Below are positions 19,633 to 28,925 of a stretch of 64,000 bases of DNA, one piece after another. Origin of the DNA: Nitrospira sp. GTDB taxonomy: Bacteria > Nitrospirota > Nitrospiria > Nitrospirales > Nitrospiraceae. Each line of letters begins with the position of its first letter. Position 1 is the stretch's first letter. The notes beneath the pieces are model-generated. The model was not told the DNA's origin. It saw nothing but the letters and a program-made list of their open reading frames with translations, and did no database searches. The stretch spans positions 3,147,001-3,211,000 of the forward strand of contig CP054184.1 of the NCBI GenBank assembly GCA_015709715.1, written 5' to 3'. The position numbers and the translations under genes were made by a program.

Positions 19633-19878
19633 CCTTCCCGCTCCGTTGCTGCTCGTGCCGACTATTAGACAGATGCCGGGATTTCGGCGCGACGTGACCG
19701 GCACCGGCGGTTCTGCGTAGCTGGAGTTCGACGGCCGTTTAGCAAGGGCTGCCGCGTCCGACGGCTGTTTCCGCCGATGACACCGTTTCCCCTTCCGCCT
19801 GGAACGAACCCTGCTTCTCTCCCCTCCCGGGTGTTCTGATGAACGAACATGTCGAGGGTGGGCGGCGAGGGGGGAGCG
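19633..19878. other. intergenic region, nothing recognised
   Basis: A 246-nt gap between the sigma-54 activator and the DedA-rhodanese gene. No hairpin, RNA gene or supported small gene was seen. Confidence 0.4.
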
Positions 19879-20832
19879 ATGGAGACGGCAGGCGAGTTGT
19901 TGATCCAATATGGTGCCTGGGTGTTGTTCGGCGGGGTCTTGGCTGAGCAACTGGGCTTGCCCTTCCCGGGGTTGGCCCTGCTGGTGGCGGCGGGGGTGTT
20001 GGTGGGCACTGGGCATCTTTCCTGGTCCAGTGCGATCGTGGCGGCCTTAGCGGCCACGTTACTGGCGGATCTGCTCTGGTTCGTGGCTGGTCAACGGCGC
20101 GGTCGTCCCGTGCTGAGGCTCCTCTGTCGGATCGCCTTGGAGCCGGACGCTTGCGTGCGACGGACGGAAACCTTCTTCCGTCGGCATGGCGCGCCCTCGC
20201 TCGTCGCGGCGAAGTTCATTCCAGGATTGAGCACGATCGCGCCGCCGCTGGCCGGCATCGTGGGTCTGAGCTTACCGCTTTTTTTGTTCTATGACACGGT
20301 GGGTGCGGTCGCCTGGGTCGGCTCTGGCTTGGGGTTCGGATATCTGTTCAGCGAGCAGGTCGATGAGGCCTTGGCCTACTCGGAGCAACTGACGCCTGCG
20401 CTCCTGCTTGGTGCGGCGCTGCTCCTCCCGATCTATATCGCGTGGAAGGCGTGGGTTCGCCGGCGGCAGTTGCAGACCATTCCACGGATGACGGTCGCGG
20501 ATTTGCTGCGGAGACTTGAGGGGGATCGGGCCCCGTTGCTGATCGACGTGCGCGCGCGCGAGGCTGTGGAGGCGGAACCAGGCCTGCCCGGCGCGCTGCA
20601 TCTACCGTTGGACGAATGGGATCGGCAGCCAGTGACCCTTCCCCGCGATTGGGATATGGTGCTCTACTGTGCCTGCCCGGGGGATAGCGGGAGTGCCTTG
20701 GCGGCCTATCGGCTACAGCGGATGGGGTTCGAGCGTGTATGGGTCCTACGTGGCGGCTTGGAGGTTTGGCAGGCGATGGTGCATGAGGCCGCTCTCCGCA
20801 AACCTTTGCCTATGGTGTCTCTGGCAACCTAA
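19879..20832 (+). CDS. DedA-family membrane protein fused to a rhodanese domain
   Basis: 317 residues from ATG 19879 (preceded by GAGGGGGGAG; ATG 19849 is possible). Residues 1-190 form a DedA/SNARE-associated membrane domain: EQLGLPFPG, FFRRHG, AKFIPGLSTIAPPLAGI and several hydrophobic helices. Residues about 205-305 form a cytoplasmic rhodanese domain with LLIDVRAREAVEAE, an active-site-like Cys in LYCACPGDSGSA, and AYRLQRMGFERVWVLRGG. DedA proteins are lipid or small-molecule transporters or flippases. The fused rhodanese suggests sulfur-linked or redox control. The gene leads into the TPR gene after 21 nt. Confidence 0.9.
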   Translation: METAGELLIQYGAWVLFGGVLAEQLGLPFPGLALLVAAGVLVGTGHLSWSSAIVAALAATLLADLLWFVAGQRRGRPVLRLLCRIALEPDACVRRTETFFRRHGAPSLVAAKFIPGLSTIAPPLAGIVGLSLPLFLFYDTVGAVAWVGSGLGFGYLFSEQVDEALAYSEQLTPALLLGAALLLPIYIAWKAWVRRRQLQTIPRMTVADLLRRLEGDRAPLLIDVRAREAVEAEPGLPGALHLPLDEWDRQPVTLPRDWDMVLYCACPGDSGSALAAYRLQRMGFERVWVLRGGLEVWQAMVHEAALRKPLPMVSLAT

Positions 20833-20853
20833 CGAGCGAAAGGAGGTTGGTCG

Positions 20854-22509
20854 ATGGATCGGCGGATGGTTCTGGCTACGAAGCTGACGTTCCTATTTGC
20901 TGCCTTGTGGTCCGGCGCCGCCTTCGCCTCGCCGCCGCATGAGGTGTCCAACGACTCGGATGTGCCGCTCTATGAGAATTTGGGATCCTTGCACCATCCG
21001 ATTACGACGGGCCATCCAAAGGCGCAACAATATTTCGATCAGGGATTACGTCTCGTGTACGCGTTCAACCACGAAGAGGCGATCAATTCCTTCGAGCAGG
21101 CGCTCCTGTTCGACGATCAGGCGGCGATGGCCTGGTGGGGTATTGCCTTGGCCCTCGGCCCGAACATCAATGCCCTGATGGGGGCAGCCGAGGAACGTCG
21201 TGCCTTCGAGGCCGTGGCACGCGCGAAGCGCCTGTCGGACGGCAGCAGCCCGTCGGAACGGGCCTATATCGAGGCGCTGGCGGTACGGTATGCGTCTCAG
21301 CCGGAGACGGGGCGCGAAGAACGGGATCGGGCCTATGCCTTGGCGATGGAGAAGGTGTGGAGACAATGGCCGGATGATGTCGATGCCGGGACGCTCTTCG
21401 CAGAAGCCCTGATGGTGCTCCAGCCGTGGGACTTCTGGGCGCCGGACGGACAACCCAAGGGACGCGCCACGGAGATCGTCGCGGTCTTGGAACGGGTGCT
21501 CACCCTTGAGCCAAACCATCCGGGGGCCTGCCATTACTATATTCATACGGTGGAAGCCTCGCCCTATCCCGAGCGAGCGTTGCCCTGTGCGGATCGGTTG
21601 CCGAATCTGGTGCCGGGCGCGGGGCATCTGGTTCATATGCCGGGGCACATCTACCTCCGGTTGGGCCGGTACCGGGAGGCGGCGGAGTGCAACGTCCATG
21701 CGGCTGCCGTGGATCATGACCTCCTGGAACACCGCCGGCTGCACGGCATCTACCCGGTGGGGTATTACCCTCACAACCTGCATTTTCTGTGGTCCGCGTT
21801 GACGATGGAGGGGCGTAGCCAGGAGGCGATCGACGCGGCGCGCCGACTGATGACCCTCGCCCCGTGGGACAAGGCCCGGCAGGAACCCGCGATGGAGGAG
21901 TTCACGCCGACGTTGCTGTTCGCCTTGACGCGATTCGGTCGGTGGCAGGATGCGCTGGATCTCCCCGAGCCGCCGTCGGAACTGCTCTACACCAGAGCTA
22001 CCTGGCATTACTCCCGCGGGCTGTCGCTGGTCCGGCTGGACCGGTTGGAGCAGGCGGCGCTGGAACTGGAGAAATTGGCGGAATCAGTGAAGACCATGCC
22101 GGAGGATCGGACGATCGGAGTCGAGTCGGTGGCCGCCTTGGCGAAAATCGCGCAGGATGTGCTGGCAGGAGAACTCGCGGCGCGGCGGGGCCAGGCGAGA
22201 GAGGCGGTCTCGTTGTTGCGCCGGGCTGTCGCTCGTGAAGACGGCTTGCGGTATTACGAGCCGCCGCTCTGGCATTACCCCGTGCGCCATTCGTTGGGCG
22301 CGGTGCTGCTGGCCGCTCACCGGTCTGAGGAGGCCGAACAGGTCTATCGCGAGGACCTTGTCCGGCATCCGGAAAACGGGTGGGCGCTGTACGGGCTGGC
22401 GGAAAGTTTGCGTGCACAGGGCCAGCGCGATGCGGCGGCGGCGGTCGAGCAACGATTCCAGAAAGCCTGGTCGCGCGCGGACGTCCGGTTGACTGCCTCG
22501 CGCTTCTGA
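20854..22509 (+). CDS. exported TPR-repeat protein
   Basis: 551 residues with a signal peptide (about 1-26, ending AFASPP) and a strong AAAGGAGG ribosome site. TPR-like units begin at YFDQGLRLVYAFNHEEAINSFEQALLFD (about 57-85) and recur to the C-terminus (EQVYREDLVRHPENGWALYGLAESLRAQGQ). The central part contains HYYIHTVEASPYPERAL and HMPGHIYLRLGRY, a His-rich pattern seen in a family of exported TPR proteins. TPR scaffolds mediate protein contacts. The role is unknown. Confidence 0.85.
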   Translation: MDRRMVLATKLTFLFAALWSGAAFASPPHEVSNDSDVPLYENLGSLHHPITTGHPKAQQYFDQGLRLVYAFNHEEAINSFEQALLFDDQAAMAWWGIALALGPNINALMGAAEERRAFEAVARAKRLSDGSSPSERAYIEALAVRYASQPETGREERDRAYALAMEKVWRQWPDDVDAGTLFAEALMVLQPWDFWAPDGQPKGRATEIVAVLERVLTLEPNHPGACHYYIHTVEASPYPERALPCADRLPNLVPGAGHLVHMPGHIYLRLGRYREAAECNVHAAAVDHDLLEHRRLHGIYPVGYYPHNLHFLWSALTMEGRSQEAIDAARRLMTLAPWDKARQEPAMEEFTPTLLFALTRFGRWQDALDLPEPPSELLYTRATWHYSRGLSLVRLDRLEQAALELEKLAESVKTMPEDRTIGVESVAALAKIAQDVLAGELAARRGQAREAVSLLRRAVAREDGLRYYEPPLWHYPVRHSLGAVLLAAHRSEEAEQVYREDLVRHPENGWALYGLAESLRAQGQRDAAAAVEQRFQKAWSRADVRLTASRF

Positions 22510-22536
22510 TCTTGCGAGGCAGACAAGGAGGTCCCG

Positions 22537-23511
22537 GTGGAACTGAAAATCCCAACGGCCGAGCAAGCCTGGTGGGGGTTGCGGGCCATGAAGAGCGTCG
22601 CCTTGGCGGATGGGGTGCTCGATGAGTCCGAGCGGCAGGTCATGGAGGCGGTGCAGCGCGTCTTCGGCACGACCCATGACCTGGAAGGGCTGACTCCCAT
22701 CACCCCGGAAGATTTGGCAAAAGGGCTACCCGACCAGCAGATCAGACGTCAATTGGTGAATGGGCTCATCGTCATGTCGCTGATCGACCGGGAGGTCACG
22801 CCTCAGGAAGCCGCGCTGGTCGAACGATTTGCCACTGCGCTGCAAGTCGGTATTCCCGAGGTAACCAACCTGCGCCATGTCGTGAAGCAGGAACTCCTGC
22901 ACCTCCGCCTCGATCTGGCCAGACGATTTTGGCTGCGTGAAAAGGTGGTTGAGATTTGGGACCATGAAGGGCTTCGAGGACTGATCACCTTCGTGGGTGG
23001 TCTGCTCGGTACCTATGAAAATGCCGAGATGGCGGCCCGGTATCGGGCCTTTGAGCGGTACCCGGAGGGATCGTTGGGGCGGAGGTATTGGGAGTATTGC
23101 CGGACGAACGGGTTCCCCTTTCCAGGAGAGAAGGGCGGTGCGCCCGAGGCCATTGTGTTTCATGATTGTGCCCACATCTTGTCTGGCTACGGAACGGATC
23201 CTCAGGGCGAGGTGCAGGTGGCTTGCTTCAGTGCAGGGTTTCAGCGGCGTGATCCCTTCCTGTTCGTCTTCTTTGTCTTGCTCCAATTCCATCTCGGCAT
23301 CCGCATGACGCCGATCACCCAGGCTCGAGCCGGCTTCTTCGATCCCGAAAAGGCGCTTATTGCTATCCGGCGCGGGGCGGCGATGAATGTGGACCTCAAC
23401 CATGGCTGGGACTACCACCCCGTCATGGGTGAACCGGTCGAGGAACTGCGGACGCGCTACAACATCCTGCCGATCGAAGCCTTTCATCCAGGGCTTGGCG
23501 ACAGTCGTTGA
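22537..23511 (+). CDS. TerB-like plus Coq4-like domain protein
   Basis: 324 residues from GTG 22537 with AAGGAGG six bases upstream. The N-terminal helical half (about 5-120) resembles TerB tellurite-resistance-type domains (MKSVALADGVLDESERQVMEAV, EAALVERFA). The C-terminal half contains HDCAH at 209-213 and GYGTDPQGE with Glu at 225, exactly the HDxxH-x11-E zinc motif of Coq4 proteins. Coq4 acts in ubiquinone biosynthesis. Whether this protein touches quinones is an inference. It follows the TPR gene by 27 nt. Cytoplasmic; no signal peptide. Confidence 0.65.
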   Translation: MELKIPTAEQAWWGLRAMKSVALADGVLDESERQVMEAVQRVFGTTHDLEGLTPITPEDLAKGLPDQQIRRQLVNGLIVMSLIDREVTPQEAALVERFATALQVGIPEVTNLRHVVKQELLHLRLDLARRFWLREKVVEIWDHEGLRGLITFVGGLLGTYENAEMAARYRAFERYPEGSLGRRYWEYCRTNGFPFPGEKGGAPEAIVFHDCAHILSGYGTDPQGEVQVACFSAGFQRRDPFLFVFFVLLQFHLGIRMTPITQARAGFFDPEKALIAIRRGAAMNVDLNHGWDYHPVMGEPVEELRTRYNILPIEAFHPGLGDSR

Positions 23512-23752
23512 GCAGGATCAATCAAGCCGGATCAAGCGTCGTGAGGCTGCCGTTATTTCGGCAGGTGCCGAGGGAATGGCAGTTGAGCTTCGGCGGCGGA
23601 TCGTGGCAGGTGTGCGGCTCAGGTAGGTCTGTGAGATTTTTGCTTGTTCTCACGTGGGTTAGGCGAACGGCTGCGAGCGGCTGCGAGAGGAACGGTGATT
23701 GCTTTTGACGATACCGTTGGCGCCGTCGGTTCTTGGTGAGGAGGAGATCGGG

Positions 23753-24880
23753 ATGAGTCGTCGTGGGTGGATCGGACCGTCGTTGCTGCTGCTGACGGTG
23801 GTCGCAGTCGGTGTGGGGTTGGCCGCATGGAAGTATGGCGCGATTCAAGACAATGCCGCCGCCTCGGCCAATCAACCGGAGCCGATGGAGGTAGTGACGC
23901 TGGCCGTAGCTCGCGCCGTGGACCATCAACAGACCGCCACCTCGATTGGGACGGTCTTGGCGCTCCGCTCCATCACGTTACAGAACGAGCTGGCCGGGAC
24001 CGTGAGCCAGGTGCGGTTGACCCCTGGCCAGATTGTGGAGGCTGGAACGGTGTTGGTGGCGCTCGATGTCTCCGTGGAGGAGGCAGACCTGCGGGCGCAG
24101 CAAGCCCAAGCCGTGCTGGCGCGGACGATCCTGGATCGCCGCCGAGCCCTGACGCAGGACCTGGCCGCAGCGCAGGAGGAGGTCGATCGCGCCCGGGCGG
24201 ATCTCGACGTGGCACAGGCCCAAATCGCACGCACCAAGGCGCTGATCGCCCGTAAGACCATTCGCGCCCCGTTCCGCGCCCGTGTCGGCTTGGCCGATAT
24301 CCACCCGGGACAATATCTGAACGAAGGCACCCAGCTGACGACGCTCCAGGGGGTCGACGAGGCGGTGCATGTGGACTTCGCCGTGCCGCAGCATGTGGCC
24401 GCCGGGTTGCAGCTCGGCTCGCTCGTCGATGTGTACCCTGCCGGAGAGTCGGCGCCCCTGTCGGCCAAGATCATCGCGCTGGATTCCCGCATCGATCCCA
24501 CGACCCGCAACGCCATGGTGCGCGCCAAGATCGAGCACTCTCCATCGATGCCGGCTCCCGGGTCGGCGGTCCGAATCAAGGTTCGTGTCGGTCTGCCGCG
24601 CAAGGCCGTGGCCATTCCGGTGAATGCGCTGCGGAAGGGGCCAGGCGGAGATCAGGTGTTCGTCGTCGAACCGGACGGCAGCGGCAAGACGCGCGCGCAT
24701 GTGCGCCAGGTGGAAAGCGGTGCGATGCTGGGAGATGAGATTATCGTCCATGTGGGACTGACCGCCGGGGAACAGGTGGCGGCCTCGGGTGCCTTCAAGC
24801 TGCGCGACGGGGTTCTGGTGGCGGCCGCCGGTGGGGCGGAACCGGCGGTTGAATCGGCTCAGCCGCCGAACGGACTGTGA
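23753..24880 (+). CDS. RND efflux periplasmic adaptor (MFP)
   Basis: 375 residues. The start at ATG 23753 is supported by GAGGAGG upstream and leads directly into an N-terminal membrane anchor (about 8-28). The lipoyl halves, an alpha-hairpin coiled coil (about 125-185, Ala/Gln/Arg-rich), beta-barrel and membrane-proximal domains follow; KTIRAPFRARVGLADIHPGQYL is characteristic. It couples the pump encoded 16 nt downstream to an outer-membrane channel, but no channel gene is in this unit. Confidence 0.93.
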   Translation: MSRRGWIGPSLLLLTVVAVGVGLAAWKYGAIQDNAAASANQPEPMEVVTLAVARAVDHQQTATSIGTVLALRSITLQNELAGTVSQVRLTPGQIVEAGTVLVALDVSVEEADLRAQQAQAVLARTILDRRRALTQDLAAAQEEVDRARADLDVAQAQIARTKALIARKTIRAPFRARVGLADIHPGQYLNEGTQLTTLQGVDEAVHVDFAVPQHVAAGLQLGSLVDVYPAGESAPLSAKIIALDSRIDPTTRNAMVRAKIEHSPSMPAPGSAVRIKVRVGLPRKAVAIPVNALRKGPGGDQVFVVEPDGSGKTRAHVRQVESGAMLGDEIIVHVGLTAGEQVAASGAFKLRDGVLVAAAGGAEPAVESAQPPNGL

Positions 24881-24896
24881 CGGTAGGGATCGAACC

Positions 24897-27800
24897 ATGC
24901 GTTCATTTACCGATGTTTTCATCAAGCACCCGGTACTAGCCGTCGTCGTCAACCTGGTGATTCTGCTTCTTGGGTGGCGAGCCTTGACCACCCTCCCGGT
25001 GCAGCAATACCCGAAGATCGAAAGTTCGTCGATCATCATCACGACCGTCTACTACGGCGCAGCAGCCGAGACGGTGCGAGGGTTTCTGACCACGCCGATC
25101 GAACGGGTGGTGTCGGCCATCAGCGGCGTCGACTATCTCGAATCCACCAGCCGGGCCGGCGTCAGCACCGTGACGGTCCATCTCAAGTTGAACCACAGCA
25201 GCACCGCGGCGCTGGCCGAGGTGACGGCGAGGCTGCAACAGGTGCGCTCGGAATTGCCGGCGGAGGCGGAACCGCCCGCGGTGGAGGTGCAACGGGCCGA
25301 TCGCCCCTACGCGTCGTTTTATCTGAGTTTCACCTCGCCTGAGCGAACGGTGCCGGCCTTGACCGACTGGTTGCTGCGGTCGCTCCAGCCCCAATTCGCC
25401 ACCTTGACCGGCGTCCAGCGTGTGACCATCGAAGGGGGACGGCAGATCGCGATGCGGGTATGGATCGACCCGGACCGTCTCGCGGCCTACAACCTCTCGC
25501 CGGGCGACGTGCAGGCGGCGTTGCGGCGCAACAACTATCTGGCCGCCGTCGGACGGACGAAGGGCAACCTGGTGCAGGTCAATCTGCTGGCCAACACCGA
25601 TCTGCGCAGCACGGAAGAGTTTCAAGACCTCATCGTGACCGATCGCGGCGGAGCCATCGTGCGGCTGCGGGATGTGGCGCGGGTGGAGAACGGCGCCGAA
25701 GAGGCCGAAATGGTCGCCAAATACAACCGCATGGAAGGTGTGTATCTCGGCGTCTGGCCGCTGGTGGGGTCGAACGAAATCGAAGTGGCGCAGCGGTTGC
25801 GGGAGGAGATGGATCGGGTCAGGCCGACCCTGCCGAAGGACATCGACATGCAGCTGGTCTGGGACGGCACGATGTTCATGCGGAGCGCGTTGGAGGAGAT
25901 CACGAAGACGCTCGGGGAAACGATCCTGATCGTCGCGGCGGTGGTCTTTCTGTTCATGGGCTCGGTGCGGACGGCCTTGGTGCCGCTGGTGGCCATGCCG
26001 GTGTCGTTGGTCGGCGCGGCGATCTTCATGTATGCGTCCGGCTTCAGCCTGAATTTGTTGACGATTCTCGCCATTGTGTTGTCGGTGGGATTGGTGGTGG
26101 ACGATGCGATCGTCGTTGTCGAGAATGTCGAGCGGCACGTACGCGAAGGGAAATCCAGAATGCAGGCCGCGTTGCTGGGCTCGCGCGAGCTGGTCGGCCC
26201 CATCATCGCCATGACCATCACGCTGGCCGCCGTGTACGCCCCGATCGGGTTTCAAGGCGGTTTGACCGGGTCGTTGTTTTTGGAGTTTGCGATGACGCTG
26301 GCCGCCGCCGTGGTCCTGTCCGGCGTCGTGGCGATCACCCTGTCGCCGGTGATGAGTTCCTATTTCGTCCATCCTGAAGGCAAGGAAGGGCGGTTGACCA
26401 GACTGGTAAATCGGGCCTTCGACGTCACACGCGCAGGTTATGGCCGTCTGCTCGACGGCGCCTTGGAGATGCGTTGGGCAATCGTCGTCGCAGCCCTGTT
26501 GGTGATGGTGGCGGCCTGGCCGCTGTACCAGTTCTCGCGGCAGGAGTTGGCGCCGGTGGAAGATCAAAGCCACATCAGCCTGTTTCTCGAAGCAGCGCCG
26601 GATTCGACGGTGGCGGCGACGAACCGGGACTCCATGAAGGTGATCGAGGCGATCCGATCGTTTCCCGAGACACGCTTCACGTGGTCGCTGACCTCGTCAT
26701 GGGGAGGGTTCGGCGGTTTGGTGGCCAAGGATTGGCGCGAACGGACGCGCTCCACCGAGCTGATGTATGGCGAGGTATACGGCGCCGTCTCGCAAATTCC
26801 CGGGCTGCGGGTGTTCCCGCGGCTGGATCCGCCGCTGCCCACGCCCGGGCAGTATGACGTCGAGCTGATCTTGGAAAGCGAGTTGCCTGCCGAGCAGTTG
26901 CTGGAAATCACGGGGGCGGTGCTCGGAGCCGGCTGGCAAAGCGGAAAGTTCCTCTATGTCGACACGGACCTCAAGATCGATTTGCCTGAGGCGCGGGTCG
27001 TGATCGATCGGGAACGTTTGGCCGATCTGGGGTTCGACTTGGCGCGCGTCGGCCAGGAGCTGGGCACGTTGCTCGGCGGCGCCTACGTGAATCGATTCAA
27101 TTTCTATGACCGGAGCTACAAGGTCATTCCGCAGATCGGTGACAAGGATCGGGCGACGCTCGATCCGCTGCTCGATCTGAAGATCAAGACGCCCGGCGGG
27201 CAGTTGGTGCCGGTGTCGACCTTCACCCGCATCGAGACCAGCACTGCCCCGCGGACTCTGAATCGTTTCCAGCAGCGTAATGCGGTGCGCATTTTCGGGG
27301 GCGTCAAACCAGGCGTCACCAAGGATGAAGGGCTTCGAGTTCTCGAGACGGCCGCCGCTGCCGCCGCCGGGCCCCGCGCATCGCTCGATTACGCCGGGGA
27401 ATCGCGCCAGATCAGGCACGAGGGGTCGGCCCTGACGGTGACCTTGGGGTTTGCGATCGTACTCATTTATCTGGTGCTGGCGGCGCAATTTCAGAGTTTT
27501 CGCGACCCGCTCATCGTCTTGCTGGGGTCGGTGCCGCTGGCCATATCCGGAGCGCTGGTCTTTAGTTTCCTGGACCTCACGACCATCAATATCTATTCGC
27601 AGGTGGGGCTGATTACGTTGGTCGGTTTGATCGCCAAGAACGGCATCCTGATCGTGGAGTTTGCCAATACCTTGCAGGCGCGCGGGATCTCGAAGGCGGC
27701 GGCGTTGCGCGAAGCGGCCATGACCAGGCTGCGGCCCGTCTTGATGACCTCGGCGGCGACGGTGTTCGGCCATTTGCCGCTGGTGTTGGTGTCGGGGCCC

Positions 27801-27980
27801 GGTGCGGCGGCGCGCAACAGCATTGGAATCGTGCTGGTGACAGGCATGACGGTCGGTACCCTCTTTACGCTGTTCGTGGTGCCGGTGTTTTATTCCCTGA
27901 TCGCGGCGCGGCATCAGCCGGCGGCTGAGCTGGAAACGGCTGACCCGCAGGAGCTGCAGCTGGTCGGGGCAAAGGGTTGA
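24897..27980 (+). CDS. RND multidrug efflux pump, HAE1 family (MexK/VexF-like)
   Basis: 1027 residues, normal for the family, from ATG 24897 just after the adaptor. Twelve membrane segments are arranged as one N-terminal helix, a large periplasmic loop, five helices, and a repeat of this. The proton-relay motif is LVVDDAIVVVENVERH in TM4. It is the inner-membrane proton-driven pump partner of the adaptor. The substrate is unknown. Confidence 0.95.
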   Translation: MRSFTDVFIKHPVLAVVVNLVILLLGWRALTTLPVQQYPKIESSSIIITTVYYGAAAETVRGFLTTPIERVVSAISGVDYLESTSRAGVSTVTVHLKLNHSSTAALAEVTARLQQVRSELPAEAEPPAVEVQRADRPYASFYLSFTSPERTVPALTDWLLRSLQPQFATLTGVQRVTIEGGRQIAMRVWIDPDRLAAYNLSPGDVQAALRRNNYLAAVGRTKGNLVQVNLLANTDLRSTEEFQDLIVTDRGGAIVRLRDVARVENGAEEAEMVAKYNRMEGVYLGVWPLVGSNEIEVAQRLREEMDRVRPTLPKDIDMQLVWDGTMFMRSALEEITKTLGETILIVAAVVFLFMGSVRTALVPLVAMPVSLVGAAIFMYASGFSLNLLTILAIVLSVGLVVDDAIVVVENVERHVREGKSRMQAALLGSRELVGPIIAMTITLAAVYAPIGFQGGLTGSLFLEFAMTLAAAVVLSGVVAITLSPVMSSYFVHPEGKEGRLTRLVNRAFDVTRAGYGRLLDGALEMRWAIVVAALLVMVAAWPLYQFSRQELAPVEDQSHISLFLEAAPDSTVAATNRDSMKVIEAIRSFPETRFTWSLTSSWGGFGGLVAKDWRERTRSTELMYGEVYGAVSQIPGLRVFPRLDPPLPTPGQYDVELILESELPAEQLLEITGAVLGAGWQSGKFLYVDTDLKIDLPEARVVIDRERLADLGFDLARVGQELGTLLGGAYVNRFNFYDRSYKVIPQIGDKDRATLDPLLDLKIKTPGGQLVPVSTFTRIETSTAPRTLNRFQQRNAVRIFGGVKPGVTKDEGLRVLETAAAAAAGPRASLDYAGESRQIRHEGSALTVTLGFAIVLIYLVLAAQFQSFRDPLIVLLGSVPLAISGALVFSFLDLTTINIYSQVGLITLVGLIAKNGILIVEFANTLQARGISKAAALREAAMTRLRPVLMTSAATVFGHLPLVLVSGPGAAARNSIGIVLVTGMTVGTLFTLFVVPVFYSLIAARHQPAAELETADPQELQLVGAKG

Positions 27981-27991
27981 GTGGAGGGACG

Positions 27992-28297
27992 ATGCTGAAG
28001 ATTACCTCGGTAACCACACAACAGGCCCCGCGGCTGATCCTGGAGGGGAGCGTCAGCGGGCCATGGGTGGCGGAACTCGAACGGGTGTGGCGAACGGTCC
28101 TGCAGTCCGGCGCGACCAGCCCGGTGGTGGATTTGAGCGGAATCACCTTCATCGCAGGGGAAGGCAAAGCCTTGCTGAGCAGGATGTGGCGCGACGGCGC
28201 GACCTTGATTGCCAACGGCTGCTGCACCAGGCACATCGTGGAAGAAATTACCGGCGGTGCGTCGGCTTCTCCTTCGGCCGGCTCAGCCGCCAGGTGA
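27992..28297 (+). CDS. STAS-domain protein (anti-sigma-antagonist-like)
   Basis: 101 residues from ATG 27992 with TGGAGGG upstream, 11 nt after the pump stop. The fold pattern is that of a single STAS domain: LILEGSVSGPWVAELERVW, VVDLSGITFIAGEGKALLSRMW. The position of the usual phosphorylatable Ser is GEGK here, so classic kinase-controlled switching is doubtful. Similar small STAS proteins accompany RND pumps in some genomes. Confidence 0.7.
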   Translation: MLKITSVTTQQAPRLILEGSVSGPWVAELERVWRTVLQSGATSPVVDLSGITFIAGEGKALLSRMWRDGATLIANGCCTRHIVEEITGGASASPSAGSAAR

Positions 28298-28354
28298 CTG
28301 TTACGAGCGAACTCTCCGCGTTCTCTCCTTGAATGGTCACCGGACCGAAATTCC

Positions 28355-28912
28355 ATGCCGCCTCAACCGCCGACATCCGCAGGCTCCATTACCGCGTACC
28401 TCGCGGCGGACCATCGGCGCCTGGACGACCTGTTGAGTGCGGCGGCCGGTCTGCCCGACCGTATCGATCGCGACAGGTATGATCAATTTCGCGCGGGGTT
28501 GCTTCGGCACATCGGCATGGAAGAAAAAATTCTCCTCCCGGTTATCCAGCGAATTCGCGGAGGCGAGCCGCTGCCCGTTGCCGCCAAACTCCGCCTTGAT
28601 CACGGCGCCCTCGCGACGCTGCTCATGCCCACGCCGACACCCCAAATCCTGGCGACGATTCGCCGTATCCTGTCGGACCACAATCACGTGGAGGAACAGG
28701 CCGGCGGGCTGTATGAGATCGGTGATCGATTGCCGCCTGCGGAGATCGAACCCCTCCTGGCCGCCCTGCGCGCCGCCCCGACCGTGGCCGTCATGCGACA
28801 TTCCGACAGCCCGGCGGTGATGAAGACGCTGCAGGGCGCCTTGCAACGGGCTGGGTACCAGTTGGAGAATGCCTCGGCCCAAGCGCCGTTCCGTTCGGAC
28901 GGAGCAAGGTAA
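28355..28912 (+). CDS. hemerythrin-like HHE domain protein
   Basis: 185 residues. Conserved metal-ligand positions of a four-helix HHE domain are visible: ADHRRLDDLL, RHIGMEEKILLPVI, LDHGALATLL and DHNHVEEQ. These di-iron proteins bind oxygen or NO or repair iron-sulfur centres. The region after about 130 is a short C-terminal extension ending in a PRSDGAR-like tail. It lies between the STAS gene and a membrane protein gene, consistent with a redox or NO-linked unit. Confidence 0.85.
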   Translation: MPPQPPTSAGSITAYLAADHRRLDDLLSAAAGLPDRIDRDRYDQFRAGLLRHIGMEEKILLPVIQRIRGGEPLPVAAKLRLDHGALATLLMPTPTPQILATIRRILSDHNHVEEQAGGLYEIGDRLPPAEIEPLLAALRAAPTVAVMRHSDSPAVMKTLQGALQRAGYQLENASAQAPFRSDGAR

Positions 28913-28925
28913 CAGGAGCCTCTCC

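Noticed and set aside
24936-26573. 545-codon minus-strand frame opposite the first RND pump
   Set aside because: Shadow of the pump gene; composition dominated by His, Arg, Gln and Asp with no motifs.
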